This document shows positions 50,670 to 63,648 of a DNA stretch of 64,000 bases, in pieces. The position numbers and the translations under genes were made by a program. The notes below the pieces were generated by a model, which saw only the letters and a program-made list of their open reading frames with translations, was not told the origin of the DNA and did no database searches. This DNA is from Lichenostomus cassidix (Eukaryota; Chordata; Aves; Passeriformes; Meliphagidae). Location of the stretch: assembly GCA_008360975.2 (NCBI GenBank), contig CM039184.1:55518797-55582796 (forward strand), written 5' to 3'. How positions within the stretch are numbered: the stretch's first letter is position 1; each line of letters starts with the position of its first letter.

Positions 50670-52631
50670 CACACAGGATTAATTAACGTGAGAGAAGAGT
50701 ATCTTAGTGCATTTTAAGAGTTACTGTCAGAGCAATGGAAAGAAAAAATCACCTGCCATCATGATCTGAGTATTGATGTGTAAGTCTCCTATCTACCTGA
50801 AAGAGGGAATATGATCATATACTAACAAGAGTATTATAAGAAATTTAGAAAGATCTTTGCTTTTCCTCATCACTAGTTCTATCTATTCCATTGTGGCACC
50901 TGTTAAAAGAAAAAGAAGTCATTATTATGATCCCAAGGAACAAAATTTAAAATTAATTCCCTATAGGGCTCCAAAGGGATTTTACAAATATAGATAATTA
51001 CAAATAAGTCAAATTATAAATACTTTAAAATTCCTCTACATCACAGCAGGTTTCAGCTTGATGTAGTAACAATAACAGCTTTCCAGTAAGGAGCAATTAA
51101 CAGTTTCTTTTTTTCTTTCCAACTGCAAAGCTGGAAGGTATCAAAAAATCTTTTCCTATGCTGAAGAATTTCATAATTTTACCATGTAAAAGACATTCAG
51201 ATATTGTAACCTTAAGAATCAGAAACAAAGAAGAACTTAATAGAATGACATTTTTCTGAAATTGGTTCCCAGAAAATTTCAATTAATTTGTAAATGAAAC
51301 TCCATGCTTCCTACAGTGACTTATTATTAGCTTCTCATTATAGTCCCTGTACCCATCTTTTGGGGTAAAATTTAAATTTTAGGTGTTACCCTTTGACAAG
51401 GATAATAACCAGGTTTCATTTTCAGAATACTCTGTTTTGTTCAAAATGATTGGAGATTCCTGGTTTAAATCTAAATGCTGAATGGTAATACTTCGGCAAT
51501 TACTATTGACAGTAGAGATAGGAACTCTGTCATAAGGGAATTTTCATAATCCCTCTCTCTTGGATGTATTTAAGTACCATTTGTCTTTAGGAGGAACTTT
51601 AAATGGTATAAGTTTTCAAATTCTTTCCTATTTTCACCTCGTTAAAAACCCTCAACATATTAATCAAAAAAACAGGTGACCAAAGAGTATAACTAAGTTG
51701 TTACATACACATAGGGTTTGGAGGGATTTTCACTGCCATAGTCTTTCATTTATGGCTTTCATTTGTAGGATCTGGAGTAAAGCATTATGCTTAAAAATTG
51801 ACAAATTTGCTTGACTCTAATCATCCATTTCCTATTGTCCAGTGCAGGTGTTCCATTTTCTGGCACCAGGAAGGTTTGAAATGTCAGTGCAGTGCATTTC
51901 ATTTAATGCTCCACTATGTTTCATGTCAGCTGGGAGTCAGGAGTGGTGAGTAGTTACACCTCCCCAAAGAGCTCTAGGAAAAAGCAGCATCTCCTGAGGA
52001 TGCCCCTGAACTTCTGGACTGCATTGCACTGTGGTGCAGCTGTGCTTTTTCTTTTTCTTTGGACGGGAAGAAAATAAATGTATTCCTGGAACTGCAGTGC
52101 CTTTGGAGCTCCTGTTCTGTTCCAAGAGGGAATATTTGGTATCAGACCATCACTAGAGGCAGCCTCCTTTCCCGCCCATGCTCTGCACTGTTTAAGGTCT
52201 GCCCTTGCTCCTGAATACAGTGGGTTGTTTTTGCCAAACTAATTCAAATAAGTTTTACTATTGGAATATGTGGTGCTGCAATCAACATTTCTGGATGCCA
52301 TTTTTAGCCTTGTGCTGAGGGGTGTTCTTGGGAGATCATTAGTCACTAATCTAAATGCTTCAATTAATTTGGTTTCATGGTCTTTACTCCCTTTGCAATA
52401 ATCAATGGATCTGCAAAACTAGTTTAATAATTCCTGGATTATATCCCAAAAAGAATCCCCAGAAGTTTAAATCACTGTTCTTTCAGAGTACCAAATTCTT
52501 TTTCAGTGTTGTGGTTTAACCCCTGCCAGCCACCTAGCTCTAAGCACCCACTCACTCAGCCTCACCACTGGGATCAAGGAGACAATGAAAAGGGTAAAAG
52601 ACGGAAAACACATGGGTTTAGATAAAGACAG

Positions 52632-52637
52632 TTTAAT
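52632..52637 (-). promoter_or_regulatory. LTR polyadenylation signal (ATTAAA, minus)
   Basis: TTTAAT on the plus strand, aligned with the ATTAAA of the 47461 copy. Confidence 0.65.
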
Positions 52638-52807
52638 AGAGAAAGCAAAAGTCATGCACACAAGCAAAGCAAAACAATTACTAGACAATGCTACCCATGT
52701 GCTTGCAGAGAACACCTGAGAACAGGGCTCCATCACACTTAAAATTACTTGGGAAGACCAACACCATCACTCCAAATGTCCCCCCCTTTCCCCATTCTTC
52801 CCCCCAC

Positions 52808-52815
52808 TTTATATA
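52808..52815 (-). promoter_or_regulatory. LTR TATA box (minus)
   Basis: Complement reads TATATAAA, within GCTCAGTATATAAAGTGG, matching the TATA position of the 47461 copy. It would drive transcription to the left, towards the other LTR. Confidence 0.78.
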
Positions 52816-53102
52816 CTGAGCACGATGACACATGGTCTGGAATATCCCATGGGTCAGTTTGGGTCACCTGACTGTGACTTGGGTCCTGACTGTGTCTACT
52901 CCCAACCTCCCATGTACCCTCAGTCTCCTCACCAGTATGGGAATACAAAAAGCAGAAAAGGCATTGGCTCAGTGGGAACCCTGCTCAGCAATGACAGAAA
53001 CAGTTCTATATTATTGGCCCTGTGGTCACCATAAATCCAACACACAGCTCCATGCCAGCCAGTGTGAAGAAAATTAACTCTACTCCAGCCAAAACTAGCA
53101 CA

Positions 53103-56100
53103 GTTAGTCAAGTATTAAGCAGAAAAGTAAAACATGGCTCAGTCAGGACAGTTTGCACAGGACACAAAAACGTTGAGCAATAAAGTTAGATTCTTAAAAT
53201 AGCGGTGATAGCCCTGACCTTTGAATTTGAAATTTTGGCAGATGATTTCACTGAACTCATGTCTCCACCACTCTAGTGCAAGGACAATTCTGTCTGTTTC
53301 AGATGCAATAACACACCTATTTTCTCACATCTACCTCATGCCACCTAAATGTTTGAGTGTGAAGAATGCATTAAAAATTAAGAACTAAGATGAAAACATT
53401 GAGCAAATTTCAGTGAAATACGGTCTACATGACCAGTGTACTGTATGTGACTTCCTTACACAATTTAGTTATTTTGGAATACCATTAGTGAAATAAATAG
53501 ACATGGGCTTAATTTAGTAAAGTAGTCATTTGTCTCCCACAGCTCCAAATTGGAAATCAAAATACAATAAAATATAAAATGGTTATTGAATCCAGATGGA
53601 TCTTCAGATGAAAGCAAGATCTATGGTAATGGCAGCCTTTAAAGGGCACTGTCAACTTAAAACAGCTGAAAATATTTTATATATTTTTTTTGCAAGTAAC
53701 CATTATATTAAGTTTAAAAATATAGAACAAAGGATTTTTCTTAATTTTCCGGTTTTTACATTTCTTGACAGTCATTTTTACTGTTTCTTCTCTGTAGCAA
53801 CATATCTTAATTAAATTTTCCTGATTTCAAATTCTACCTGCCAAGAACCAATGGGACTTACATAAACATCTTAATATATGCACAGAAGTGCCCAATGGGA
53901 TTTAGGTTCATAATTATTTTGTTTTAAAAATACCCTGTAGAAGTGCACAGTTCAAATTTTACCAAATAACTTTATTTGTCCCTCTGTAATCACAGAGTTG
54001 CAGCAGTATTCTTTACAAAAACCTTAAAAGACAGATTCCAGGTATTAATTCCTGCCTGGGATATGCAATATAATTTAATCCACCATTAAGTTCTACCAAA
54101 AGTACTCTCTGATGACTTTTTTTTAAGACACAACATTATTAGGCTTTTTTATTGAGATAGTAGAGAGCTGTGTGCTGCTGGAAGTGTCAGGAGATTGCCC
54201 AACAATTTGCTATGAAATGACACCATATTTGCATCCACAATGCAATATTGCAGAAAGTAAAATGGGCACAGTGGCCTGACTGGAGATGGCACAATATAAG
54301 CAGCTTCTGAATCCACATAGTGTTTCATTTCTGTGCATTGCATTCGCAGTGGGAACCTTTGTGCTGGGAGTGGGTCAGCATAAAATCATCATTACTCAGA
54401 GGCAAGTCCTCTATAGCAAAGGATTTAGCACTACTGAAGATCAAGTCACCTCTGCATACAAAGAAACCATCAAGATCTTCCCTTTGATATTTCGCCTTAG
54501 AACTATCTAGGTTTCTCCTGAGCTGCAGTACTAGGTTTTCTTGTCATTTCAGGTGCTCTAGAGGAGCACAGGATTATCACAACCAGATGGCAGCCAGTGA
54601 GACACATCACATCAGACCTTCCTTCTCATTTATTGAAATAGGAGTACGATAAAGAAGTTACAGCTTGCCATTTCTTAGGAAATTATATATACTATCCTCA
54701 AATAAAATTTCAGAAGCTGCAAAAGCATGTAGAGATGAGGCAGATTGAACTTTCTCCCTGCCACGTCATTCAACAAAATTCCTTCTTCCTTTGTGTACAT
54801 ATTTATATTGTTAGGAGTAGAGGAACATATTAGTTACCCAGAACATCCATTTCAGTTCCTACCTTGTCTAGCTGAGGAAGTGTTTGAGCCACATGTGGTA
54901 AACCACATCCTTTCTCTTTTGCTAACGGATGATGAAGGAGCACATCTGGATTCAAAATTTCATTTTCACCCTCAACGTTTTTGTATTAGCACACTGTCAT
55001 ACTTAATATAAATTGGAAAACACTTAGTCCCGTAGCACTTGATTTTCTGGAAGGAGACAAAGCATGACATTGTGGAGTCCATAAACAGCAGGGGGTATAA
55101 TTCATAGTAAAGCTATATAATATGTTCCATATACATTGCAGCTGTTGATAGATTTTATTACATTTCAGTTAAGGGCCTTATTACATTTGCAGGCAAGATT
55201 TATTATATTTGGTTGTATTACTTCTAAAGTTCAGGATATTTTCACGTTTGTAGCTGGCTTATTTCATCTCTGATCACTGAGTTTACATCACAACCTTGTT
55301 ATAACTGTAGGTTATGAATAATGTCACCTGTTGTTATGACGCTTGCAGTCAGTTTTCATTACAACTGTTCCTAATACTTCACAATATTTTGCAGGTGTTG
55401 GATATTAAATTGCGGTTTTTAAAAACATATTTTGAGGTCAATGGAACATAACAGAGAAATGTCTGAAGTAAAGACTCCTGCAACACAGAAATGACTCAGC
55501 TTTTCTATGCTTTATAATTTCATCTACGATAAGATGAAAACATGCTTGCTACAAAAGGAGAAAATAAACGTCACCTCAATTTCATAAAAAATCTTCACTG
55601 ATTTAGCGTCATAGTAAATGTATAATTTCAAGAAACATTAATTCAAGCTAATGAAATCACTGAGTTTCAATTGTAGAAAAGATAACCATCTGCTGTTAAC
55701 TGTTTTTAGGAGCCACACTAAACAGCCTAAAACATTCCATTGAGCATTCACATGTTGAAAGTTGTTTCCATCTTGTGTGGGTAGATAACATGAAAGAGCT
55801 CTAATTCTTTGCAAATGCCTCCTTTCATTTTCCATGCTGAATCAGGTGTGTCCTTGGTATTGGAGCTATTTTTACCTGATGACTGGGGAAGAATGTGCTC
55901 ACCAGAGTGTGTACTTCAATGCAGTTTTCAAAGAAATCCATAAGAACTCCTCTTGCATGAGTTTAAGTCCAGTCTTGTGTGGTACAGAAAAGCAGAAGAG
56001 GCACTGCATACAACAGGTTATCAAAATTCTACAGTTAATATCCATGAGATCATGCAATTATGATAATCTTTTTGTTTTAGTCACACATATAGCCCTTGGC

Positions 56101-58441
56101 CCAAAGTGCTCGAGAATAGCACCTGCATGGCATCTTCATGGGTTTTAATCATCTGATTGGACTTCAATTGAGAAGAAAGAAATGAGGTTGGAGTTTTTTT
56201 TTTAAACATAAAGAGTTTTCTAATTGTCTTGTCCCTTCAGTTACCTAAACAAGGTAAAAAACCTAGCCCCAACTGTAATCTAGGGACATTGCAGAACAAA
56301 GTGCTTCTCTTGAAACCCTATCAAAGGAACAGGATGTCAATGCTCATAAAGACAAAAGACATTTATAAAAGAAAGTGAAAATCAAAGGCAAAGAGAAGTT
56401 GTGATAAGGAAAGGGGTTTTGGAATTCTGAAATTGTGCTGACACAAATTGTGCAGGACACTGAGAAGCAAGGAAACAGAGGAAGGGAATTATATAGAGGT
56501 GTTTTATTGATTTATCTAGTGTCTGTCTTCTTCTTGTGCTAAGCAAAATGCAATTTTGCTGCTATTCTGGAAATATGTTAATATTTGATCTACCAGTTAC
56601 CTATGGAGATATTTACTAGAATTTAAAAAGTCTCTGTCCTGGCTTTAAACTGAATGGCTGTACCCAGAAATATGTCAAGAGCATCAAAGGAGAGAAACTA
56701 CATTGTTCTGGGGAAGCTTAAAAACATTTGGGTCTAGCACGATATGACCTGCACAAAAAAGCCCATCATGAATCTCTTCAGAACCAAAAGTTCAGCAAAT
56801 GCCATGAAATACATTTGTATTTTCAGCATATTACCTTTTAAATGAAAAGCATTATTGTTGCAATCTGCCTCCTCAAAAAACCCCAAGGTGAAGCAATTGA
56901 AGCCAACTCCCATGAAATGAATACAGTTGCTTTGGTTAGTTTTCATCAGCAGACTTTTTTCTCCTTTTTTTCTTTGTTTTCCTTTCACAAAACTTAAATA
57001 ATCCTGATTGTGAGCACAAGTTGCAATTCTTATACTTAGGGAAACAGGCTTCACTGAGAACCACTGAGTAGAAGCCCTTCAGAGTGCTACAAGCAAAGAA
57101 ACTTTGCAGACACAGGCCCTTTGCAGATTAAACTCATTCACCTAATTAGTGATGCTTCTTTAAAGAATCCTTCTTTTTTGTCCTTTGGCATTCATGGTTT
57201 AGCTTGGAACAGGCTTATGTTTTCCAGTTACATGTTCTCCAACAAGCAGAACAATAGAATTTACATCTGAAAAGTTCACAAAGCACTGTGTTGTAGAGTG
57301 AATTAATCAGTGACCTTTCACTACCAGAAGTGTGCATGTCCTGATAAAATTGAAAGCCCTTCTGGAGGCAGGAGAGGAGAAATAAAGAACATTGTAAATT
57401 AAAGGAGATTTGGACTGGGAGTCTCATTTTCTGTCTTCTGGGTTCAGAGAAGACTATTTCTCACCTAAAAGACTAGTCTTAGCAGGTAATATTTCACCAT
57501 GCCTGACATATTTAAATGACACAATTGACAACATTTGTTGAAAGGACTGAAGAAACCGGGATGATAAAAGACTTTCTTGCATGACTAGTGTTTGGTCATC
57601 TTAGGTCAGGGTTCAGGTGGCAAGACAGAGAGTCTGGCACCCAAACTGTGAATAAATGTAACATATTTCAGCTGGGGTGTCTGATGTTTGAAAGAGAGGT
57701 TCTACTCTCTGTCATTTTCCCAGTATTCTATTTATGATAGCATATATCTAAATTGAACATACAGCTGCATATTTCCAAGCGACTAAGAAAATAATTGATG
57801 TTAATTATAATAGTCAACATAAAATTATAATGCATAATCTACACAGACTGGATCAATGCTGGTAGGCCAAGCAGTTGGAAAAGATTTTCCTAAGTGCTGT
57901 AACAAAAGTAGGACTTCATGCATCAGCTCTAGTGCTATTAACATTCTATGTCTGTTCCTTGAAAACTATAAATGGATGTATTTATTGTGTCTTAGTGCTT
58001 AAACTTTTCAAATACACAAGTTTATGGATTTTTATTCGCATGTTGCAATTGAAGAGGAGGAGGGGATATCAAGGTGGGGTTCTTTCCCTCTTGAGTTATT
58101 CAGCCTCATCTTTTCAACCTGAATTTTCTTACAAACAGAAAGTAATAAAAGACTCAAGGGCATTACTAAGTCCATTTCTCAGCTGCAGTGAGACAATTAC
58201 TTTCCAAGTGATTGCAGCAAACTCAAGGATCACATCTCACAGAACTCAGGAGTGCCAGGCAAAAATGTACCAGTATATACTTTCTTTACTCACCTTCATA
58301 AAATATCTAAGAAAAAATTAAAAGTAGATTTGCTTTTATCTGTAGGACTCATATATGAAGTCATTAACTCTGACCTGTTGGGATTACCTTCCAAGATATA
58401 TGTACAAGCCATTTATATCACATTTCTTATTAATACCGTAA
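53103..58441. other. Unique AT-rich non-coding DNA
   Basis: No gene or recognised mobile element in 5.3 kb. The longest frame (57875-58321, plus, 148 codons) resembles no known family. Remaining sequence is ordinary. Confidence 0.55.
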
Positions 58442-59082
58442 AACATAGAATCATAGAACACTCAATTGGAAGGGACCTCAAGGATCATCCAGTACAATCC
58501 TTTTTGGCAAAATAACAGTCCAGACAAGATGGCCCAGTAGCCTGCTCTACTGAATATTAAATTGTCCAACACTGAGGAATCCACTACTTCCCCTGGAAGA
58601 TTATTCCAAAAGCTGATTATTTTCATTGTGAAAAATTTTCCTTCCTGTGTCCAATCAGAAATTCCCCAGGAGTAACTTCTACCCATTATCCCTTGTCTTT
58701 TTCATGTGTTTTCTTGTGAAAAGGGAGTCTCTATCTTCCTTGCAGCCACCCTTTAAATGGTGGAATGTGAAGATAAGGTGTCTCTTACCCTTGTCCTTTC
58801 TCAACACTACACAAGCACAGTTGTCTCAGCCTGCCCACATATTTTTTGCATAGCAGCTTTTGTAAAGCAAAACTTAACACAGTGTTCTGGGTGTGGCCTG
58901 ACAAGTGCTGAGTAGAGAGGGACAGTGGCTTCTTTATCTCTGCTGGTCCTACACTTGATGAAACCCAGAATGCCACTGGCATGCTTTGCTGCAGCAGCAC
59001 ACACTTCACTCATATTGAGGTCCTTCTCCTGTGTCACAGAGATGCAATTCTCCATCTTAGTCTCTAACAGTAATATTCTCAC
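58442..59082 (-). mobile_element. CR1 retrotransposon with ORF2 remnants
   Basis: The 3' tail at 58442 shows overlapping octamers (ACATAGAATCATAGAACAC), followed by TTGGAAGGGACCTCAAGGAT. On the minus strand two frames keep recognisable pieces of ORF2. At 58686-58462 there is GKFFTMKIISFWNNLPGEVV from the C-terminus. At 59082-58807 there is ASGILGFIK and VPLYSALVRPHPEHCVKF, from the region just after the reverse transcriptase catalytic core. The two pieces are in different frames, so the gene is broken. This is the longest CR1 here. The copy is diverged and inactive. Confidence 0.95.
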
Positions 59083-59450
59083 TATAATTTATCATTCAAG
59101 AATTTTATTTCAGAATATAGATTCCATTCAGAACTAAGTGGAACACCAGTGGTCAAATAAAAGTCTAACTTAATCAATTTATATTTCATGTATTTTATTT
59201 CTATATTTTTAATCTACAAGCATATTCAGTTCTTCTCAAAATTATTTTCTCTATTAATTCCCAGCCACTTGTCTTTTTTCTTTCCTGTCAAGGTGGTTAA
59301 AGAAACTAGATTGCCCTAAAATGACTTCTACTTGCTTTAAACCCCTGTACTATACATTTGACTGGATTTCCTATGCATGGCCATATCAAATGCTTCATGG
59401 AGGCCCAGACAACCCAGTTCTATTGTATTTTCTCTGTTCAGACCACTGTC
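59083..59450 (-). mobile_element. Probable decayed continuation of the CR1 into the RT region
   Basis: GGAACACCAGTGGTCA (59141-59156) and the CATATCAAATGCTTCATGGAGGCC-type block (about 59381-59412), followed by CAGACAAC, resemble, in order and spacing, the CR1 reverse-transcriptase coding region read in reverse. The stretch between them has large AT-rich differences and no open frame. The call rests on recognition of scattered words only. Confidence 0.5.
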
Positions 59451-60296
59451 TTTTTTTTTCCCCCCTTTTGCTACAACCCGTGCTCTGTATTTCATAATCC
59501 ATTTCGTTTTTATTTCTTTATTTTATTTCATCCATGTGTCCATAAAACACCTGAATGGTAGTTTGAACATCCTTATGCAAGTTCTACCTCAGTTTGAATT
59601 CTTGTGGTTTGCTCACTTTATATCCAAATAACTAAAATATCTTTTTTTGTTCATCAAGCCGTTTTTTATAGCCTCAATATCCTTTCTGACAGTATTAGGT
59701 GTTCTGAACAGATCTGCACCTCATAGTGTTTTATCTTTCTTTCATTGTAGTCCGTATTTGAAATAGTTTATGCACTTCTACATTAAGAAAGTGGCAAGCT
59801 TTTCAGCCAGCTTCTGCCTGAAGCTTCTCAAATGAATTGATTTCAGGAACTTTTTTATGCTATCAAATTTATTTTTATGATATTGTGAAGCAGTGTTAGA
59901 GGATCTACTTTTAGTTTTCATTTAATTTCAGCTGAATTGGCCTCAGATTGTTCTGTCCAAGATCAAGAGAGATTTATAATCTTCCTCAGAATTTACATAA
60001 CTCAAAGTTTGTTAGTTTCACAGTTATTTCATAACATGACAGTAATCACTCCTGAGAATAAGAAGGAACTAGCATTATTCCTACCATTTTTTCAATCCAT
60101 ATTCAGGAACTTTTGAAATATTCAAAATAATGCTGTGTGAGAAATATCGTTGTTGTAGCCATCAAAAAAAGGTCCACTCAGCTTCTGACTTCTCACCCAA
60201 ACATCCCACCACAGTGGGATGGGAAGGAAAACTAGAAATAGGTAAAACCTATGGGCAGACATAAGAAGAGTTTAAAAACTAAAATTTTAAATAATG
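59451..60296. other. Unique AT-rich DNA with a small hairpin
   Basis: T/C-rich at 59451-59470, otherwise unremarkable. CATCCCAC (60202-60209) pairs exactly with GTGGGATG (60214-60221) across a 4-nt loop, just left of the LTR-like block. Confidence 0.55.
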
Positions 60297-60675
60297 AAAA
60301 AAAAAAAAGAAAAAAAGAGCAGGGGAATTAAAATCCAAGAGAAAAAAGTTATGCAGAACACAATTGTTCACCACCCACTGACCGCTGCCCTTCCCATTCC
60401 AAAGCAGCAACTGGCCCATCCTGGCCAACTCCCCCCCAGTTTCTATACTGGGCATGATATTCTTTTGGTCAGTTTGGGTCAGCTCTCCTGGCCATGATCC
60501 CTTGCAGCTCCTTGTGCACCTCCTTTCTGGCAGAGCAGGAGACACCCAAAAGTCCTTGATTTAGGGTAAGCACTGCTCAGTAACAACCAACATTATTGTC
60601 ATACTGAATCCAATACACAGCACTATACCAATGCCTAGGAAGAACATTAAGCCTATTCCGGCTGAAACCAGGGCA
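60297..60675 (-). mobile_element. LTR fragment related to the 47461/52507 family
   Basis: On the minus strand the 5' end (TGCCCTGGTTTCAGCCGGAA at 60675) and the following TTAATGTTCTTCCTAGGCAT block correspond to the start of the 52507-53102 LTR. GGTCAGTTTGGGTCA (60467-60481) is identical to 52852-52866 and lies in the matching place upstream of a TATA-like CAGTATAGAAAC. Beyond that, towards 60297, the sequence departs from the other copies and ends in an A-rich run (12 A at 60297-60308), so the 3' limit is uncertain. It is a different subfamily or a truncated copy. No promoter of good quality remains. Confidence 0.75.
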
Positions 60676-61500
60676 GTATCCATTCCTTATTCCATACAAT
60701 TACTTCATGCCACTGGCCACTGTACCATCATCTCTCCTGTCCTTTTATATATACACACAGACATCATTCCCTTAGTCTATGGACCATCCCTATAAAAGGC
60801 TGTTGAGTTCATTAAGTCCATGAATTTGGGCTCCATCTTTCATAAGTCCCTCAGGGTAGGAAAGTCAATGTGTGGTGCTGGATTGTTGAATGCTGAAGAG
60901 AGCTCTGATCCCATCATCACTGTGCTTGTTCAGTTTCATTAAAGTTCATTCTTCAGTCAAAAGTAAGTCAGTGTCAAATCTCCAGATCTGAAAAGGTAGA
61001 GAGGTGCTATGAGGCACCAAGTGTAGTGATGGGAATATAGCCAGCAATTAACATCATAAAGTGAAGTCCTTTTTCATTGTAAAGTCTAATCAGTCCAACT
61101 AGTTATCCTTCTTCTAGCCTGAACTCAACATTTTTAACCTCATAGCTCATTAGGTAAAGAGAAAAAAATAATTTAACTAACCATTATCAGTTACTTCTGT
61201 TCTTAATAATTCATGCAAAATTATTGCACACAGCTCCATGGATGACTGACCTGCTCAGGAAAAGGGTCAGCCATGCTGAAAAGGTTTTCATTCTCTAAGT
61301 GGATCAGGGTTCTGATGATCCTCAAGGGAAAGAGGAGGCCAAGTTACCCTCTCAAGTCTCTTTAGCTTCACTTTAAAACTAATGCACATAAAAGGCACAA
61401 AAAAACTTCTACTTCCATCCTGTTTTTCTCTTGGTTTTCCTAAAGAATCATCTTCAAATTCTCCATCAAGGACATTTACAAAGAGTTTAAACTTATCACA
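60676..61500. other. Possible extension of the same retroviral insertion
   Basis: Several blocks here, such as CATCTCTCCTGTCCTT (about 60731-60746), TTTGGGCTCCATCTTTCATA (60826 onward) and AATGCACATAAAAGGCACAA (61381-61400), give an impression of a bird interspersed repeat that adjoins this LTR type. I cannot confirm this from within the window because no second copy is present. No coding frame or primer-binding site is visible. Confidence 0.3.
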
Positions 61501-63167
61501 TTCTATTTCACAGAATCATTATTAATCTGGGGATGTGTGCACCAAGTTCTAAGTGCCAGAAAATATTACAGTAAGTTGAAAACTATTCTGCCCACTCTGT
61601 CACAAAGGTAGAAACTTCAGAATTCTACAAGTGATATAATGGAAAACCTCAGGATAGGACACTAGGCTAAACGAGGACTGATTCTTTTTCTGATCCTAAA
61701 ATGTCTACCTGCTCAGCTAAAGTTTGTTAAATAGGTAGAGAATCTACAGTTGGAACCCTTGTGTGCCAGTTTTAGGATCAGTAATGAATATTACATTTTT
61801 GTAGAGATTTCTTCTCAGTCACTGTTTACAAATATCAGAAGTCTATCTACTTCAAATAAGTAATTTATTTTAGTTTTCTCCAGTGGCAGATTTTTTCATT
61901 CATAGGCTCAACAGTAGTTTTTAACATTCATATTGAGACACATTATTTTGCCCAGTAATCAGAATACATCTCCTATTCACTATTCGACTGCTGGAAGAAA
62001 TCTGGGAAGAAAGCAGAAGAGCAATTTTGGCATGACAGGAAGCCATAATTCTCCACTGTTATATTTAAGGTAGCTCTAGGCTCTATCTTAACATAACAAG
62101 TGAAACCATGTTTTTATATATCAACATTATGAACCCCAGCCAACTTAGGTGGTTCTATCTACCTGAAACAAAGTAATACTTATATATTCATACAGGTGGT
62201 TATTAACTTAATTCACCATCAGCTCTTGGACATGAACCCCCTCATAACCTTAAGGTTAATAAAGCAATAGTAGGTTGCAGGATGGGGTTAGAATATTTCT
62301 TTGGTAATTGAAAAAATTATGAAGACTTGTATGATTACATTTACTGATCTGGTTTGGCCTAAAAATCAAAACAATGAATTTGAAAATAATGTTTGACAAG
62401 AATAATCAGAGCACAATCAGAGCAAAGCATAGTCCAAATGAAGCAAGATGTTTGAGAAGTTTTATCTTTCCCTCATCAAAGAGTTATGGTCAACACTTGC
62501 TAGATAAAACTTGGGTTTGACAGAGAAACAATATTTTTCTTTGAATAGTTTCAGCAACTCTACCACTGCTCCAAGCCAAGACAAAGCTATAGGAAGGCAG
62601 CTGTACCTCCTCTGAAAAGCAGCTAAATTTGCAAATTTTTCAGGACTGAACTTGATATGGTACTGCCATAAAATAGTTATAATCAGTCAGACCAGTACTC
62701 CTATTAACAAATGGATTTATAGAACCAGTTTCTTAATTCACTACAGCTACTTTGATTTACATGGAAAACATAGTCCATACCATTTATGTATGTAAATGTA
62801 TAACCAATTTACTTTCCAATAAACTCCTTAAAGCATAATAAAATTCATTTGTTTAACCTAAGACTGCATTCTGTACAAGCAATCACACTTTCGCAGTATA
62901 AATGTAATTCTTTGGGAAGAAATGCAGGCCACTATGCCGCATGTATCTCAGCCCTGTGCTTATGTGACTATCCAAGCTGGATGTCACCATGAGACTTTGT
63001 TGGTTGCAAGTTGCTTTTCAGAGCTATGCATTACTGAAGTATAACCTTACAGTACAATAAGAATTGAATGTTCTACAGCAAAAGAAAAAGAAGTGGGGAT
63101 AAAAAGATCAGACCAGGGACGTTTTTCTATCACATTAATCAGGAATGGAAAAAAAGCAGTTACAAAT
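61501..63167. other. Unique AT-rich non-coding DNA
   Basis: No gene, repeat or RNA gene recognised. Confidence 0.55.
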
Positions 63168-63648
63168 TGTATTAGTTTGAAAACAAACCAGTAGGAGATC
63201 ACAAGTCAGGATTAAAATTTAGTAGGAAAAATTAAAAACAAGAGAAATAATACAAGGAAAGGCATTGACAAAGTCAGATACAACCTGACACCCTGTTAGG
63301 GTGGTGGCAGCAGTCCAAGTGAAGTAGTTCAGTTGAAGCAGTGATCCTGTGGAAGGTCTGGTCTCCACCTGAAGGTCCAGTGGTAGCTCTTGTCCTCTGG
63401 GAACCCAGTAGAGAGGACTGACTTGGGTAGTTCCAACGCCAGGTTATATCCAGGTGGGAATGCTTGGCTCCTCCCTCCTGGGTGGAGCATCTCACAATAG
63501 GATGAGATAATTCCATGAGTCATGTGGTGGGTCCTTGATGGCCCATTGACTGTTATCAGGGGTGAGTCATAGCAGGAGATAACAGCTAATGCCCCACAGC
63601 TGGTGGTAATAGAATACTGAATACATCTATATTGTAACCTAGGACACA
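63168..63648 (-). mobile_element. LTR of a second endogenous retrovirus type
   Basis: The plus-strand left edge TGTATTAGTTTGAAAACAAA (63168) is the complement of an LTR 3' end. Inside are CTTGTCCTCTGGGAACCCAG (63389-63408), TGCTTGGCTCCTCCCTCCTG (63461-63480) and GGAGCATCTCACAATAGGAT (63484-63503), blocks I recognise from a common bird LTR different from the families above. The right edge is not sharp; GGACACA at 63642-63648 is a candidate terminus. No second copy exists in the window, and flanking bases do not give a clear target duplication. Overlapping minus-strand frames are without support. Confidence 0.72.

Larger units (their letters stand above)
48052..52506. other. 4.5 kb between convergent LTRs
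   Basis: No gene, no retroviral internal region and no primer-binding site or polypurine tract next to the LTRs, so this is ordinary genomic DNA and not a provirus. It contains a purine-rich patch (49381-49620) and an (AT)n microsatellite (50651-50669). Frames such as 49630-49932 (100 codons) have no recognisable product. Confidence 0.6.
52507..53102 (-). mobile_element. Solo LTR of an endogenous retrovirus, minus orientation
   Basis: On the minus strand it starts with TGTGCTAGTTTTGGCTGGAG (53102 side) and ends with GGTTAAACCACAACA (52507 side), giving complementary TGT...ACA termini. A TATA box (52808-52815) and an ATTAAA signal (52632-52637) sit in the expected order. It is the same family and nearly the same length as 47461-48051, and the start and end blocks of the two align clearly. 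It also shares GGTCAGTTTGGGTCA (52852-52866) with the element at 60467-60481. Neighbouring bases (TTTCAG before, GTTAGT after) do not give a convincing target duplication. No internal retroviral region adjoins it. Confidence 0.92.

Noticed and set aside
48052..52506. Provirus between two LTRs
   Set aside because: The LTRs face each other and no primer-binding site, polypurine tract or retroviral internal region is visible between them.
57875..58321. 148-codon plus-strand frame
   Set aside because: No recognisable domain, no exon-like context, AT-rich surroundings; a chance frame is likely.
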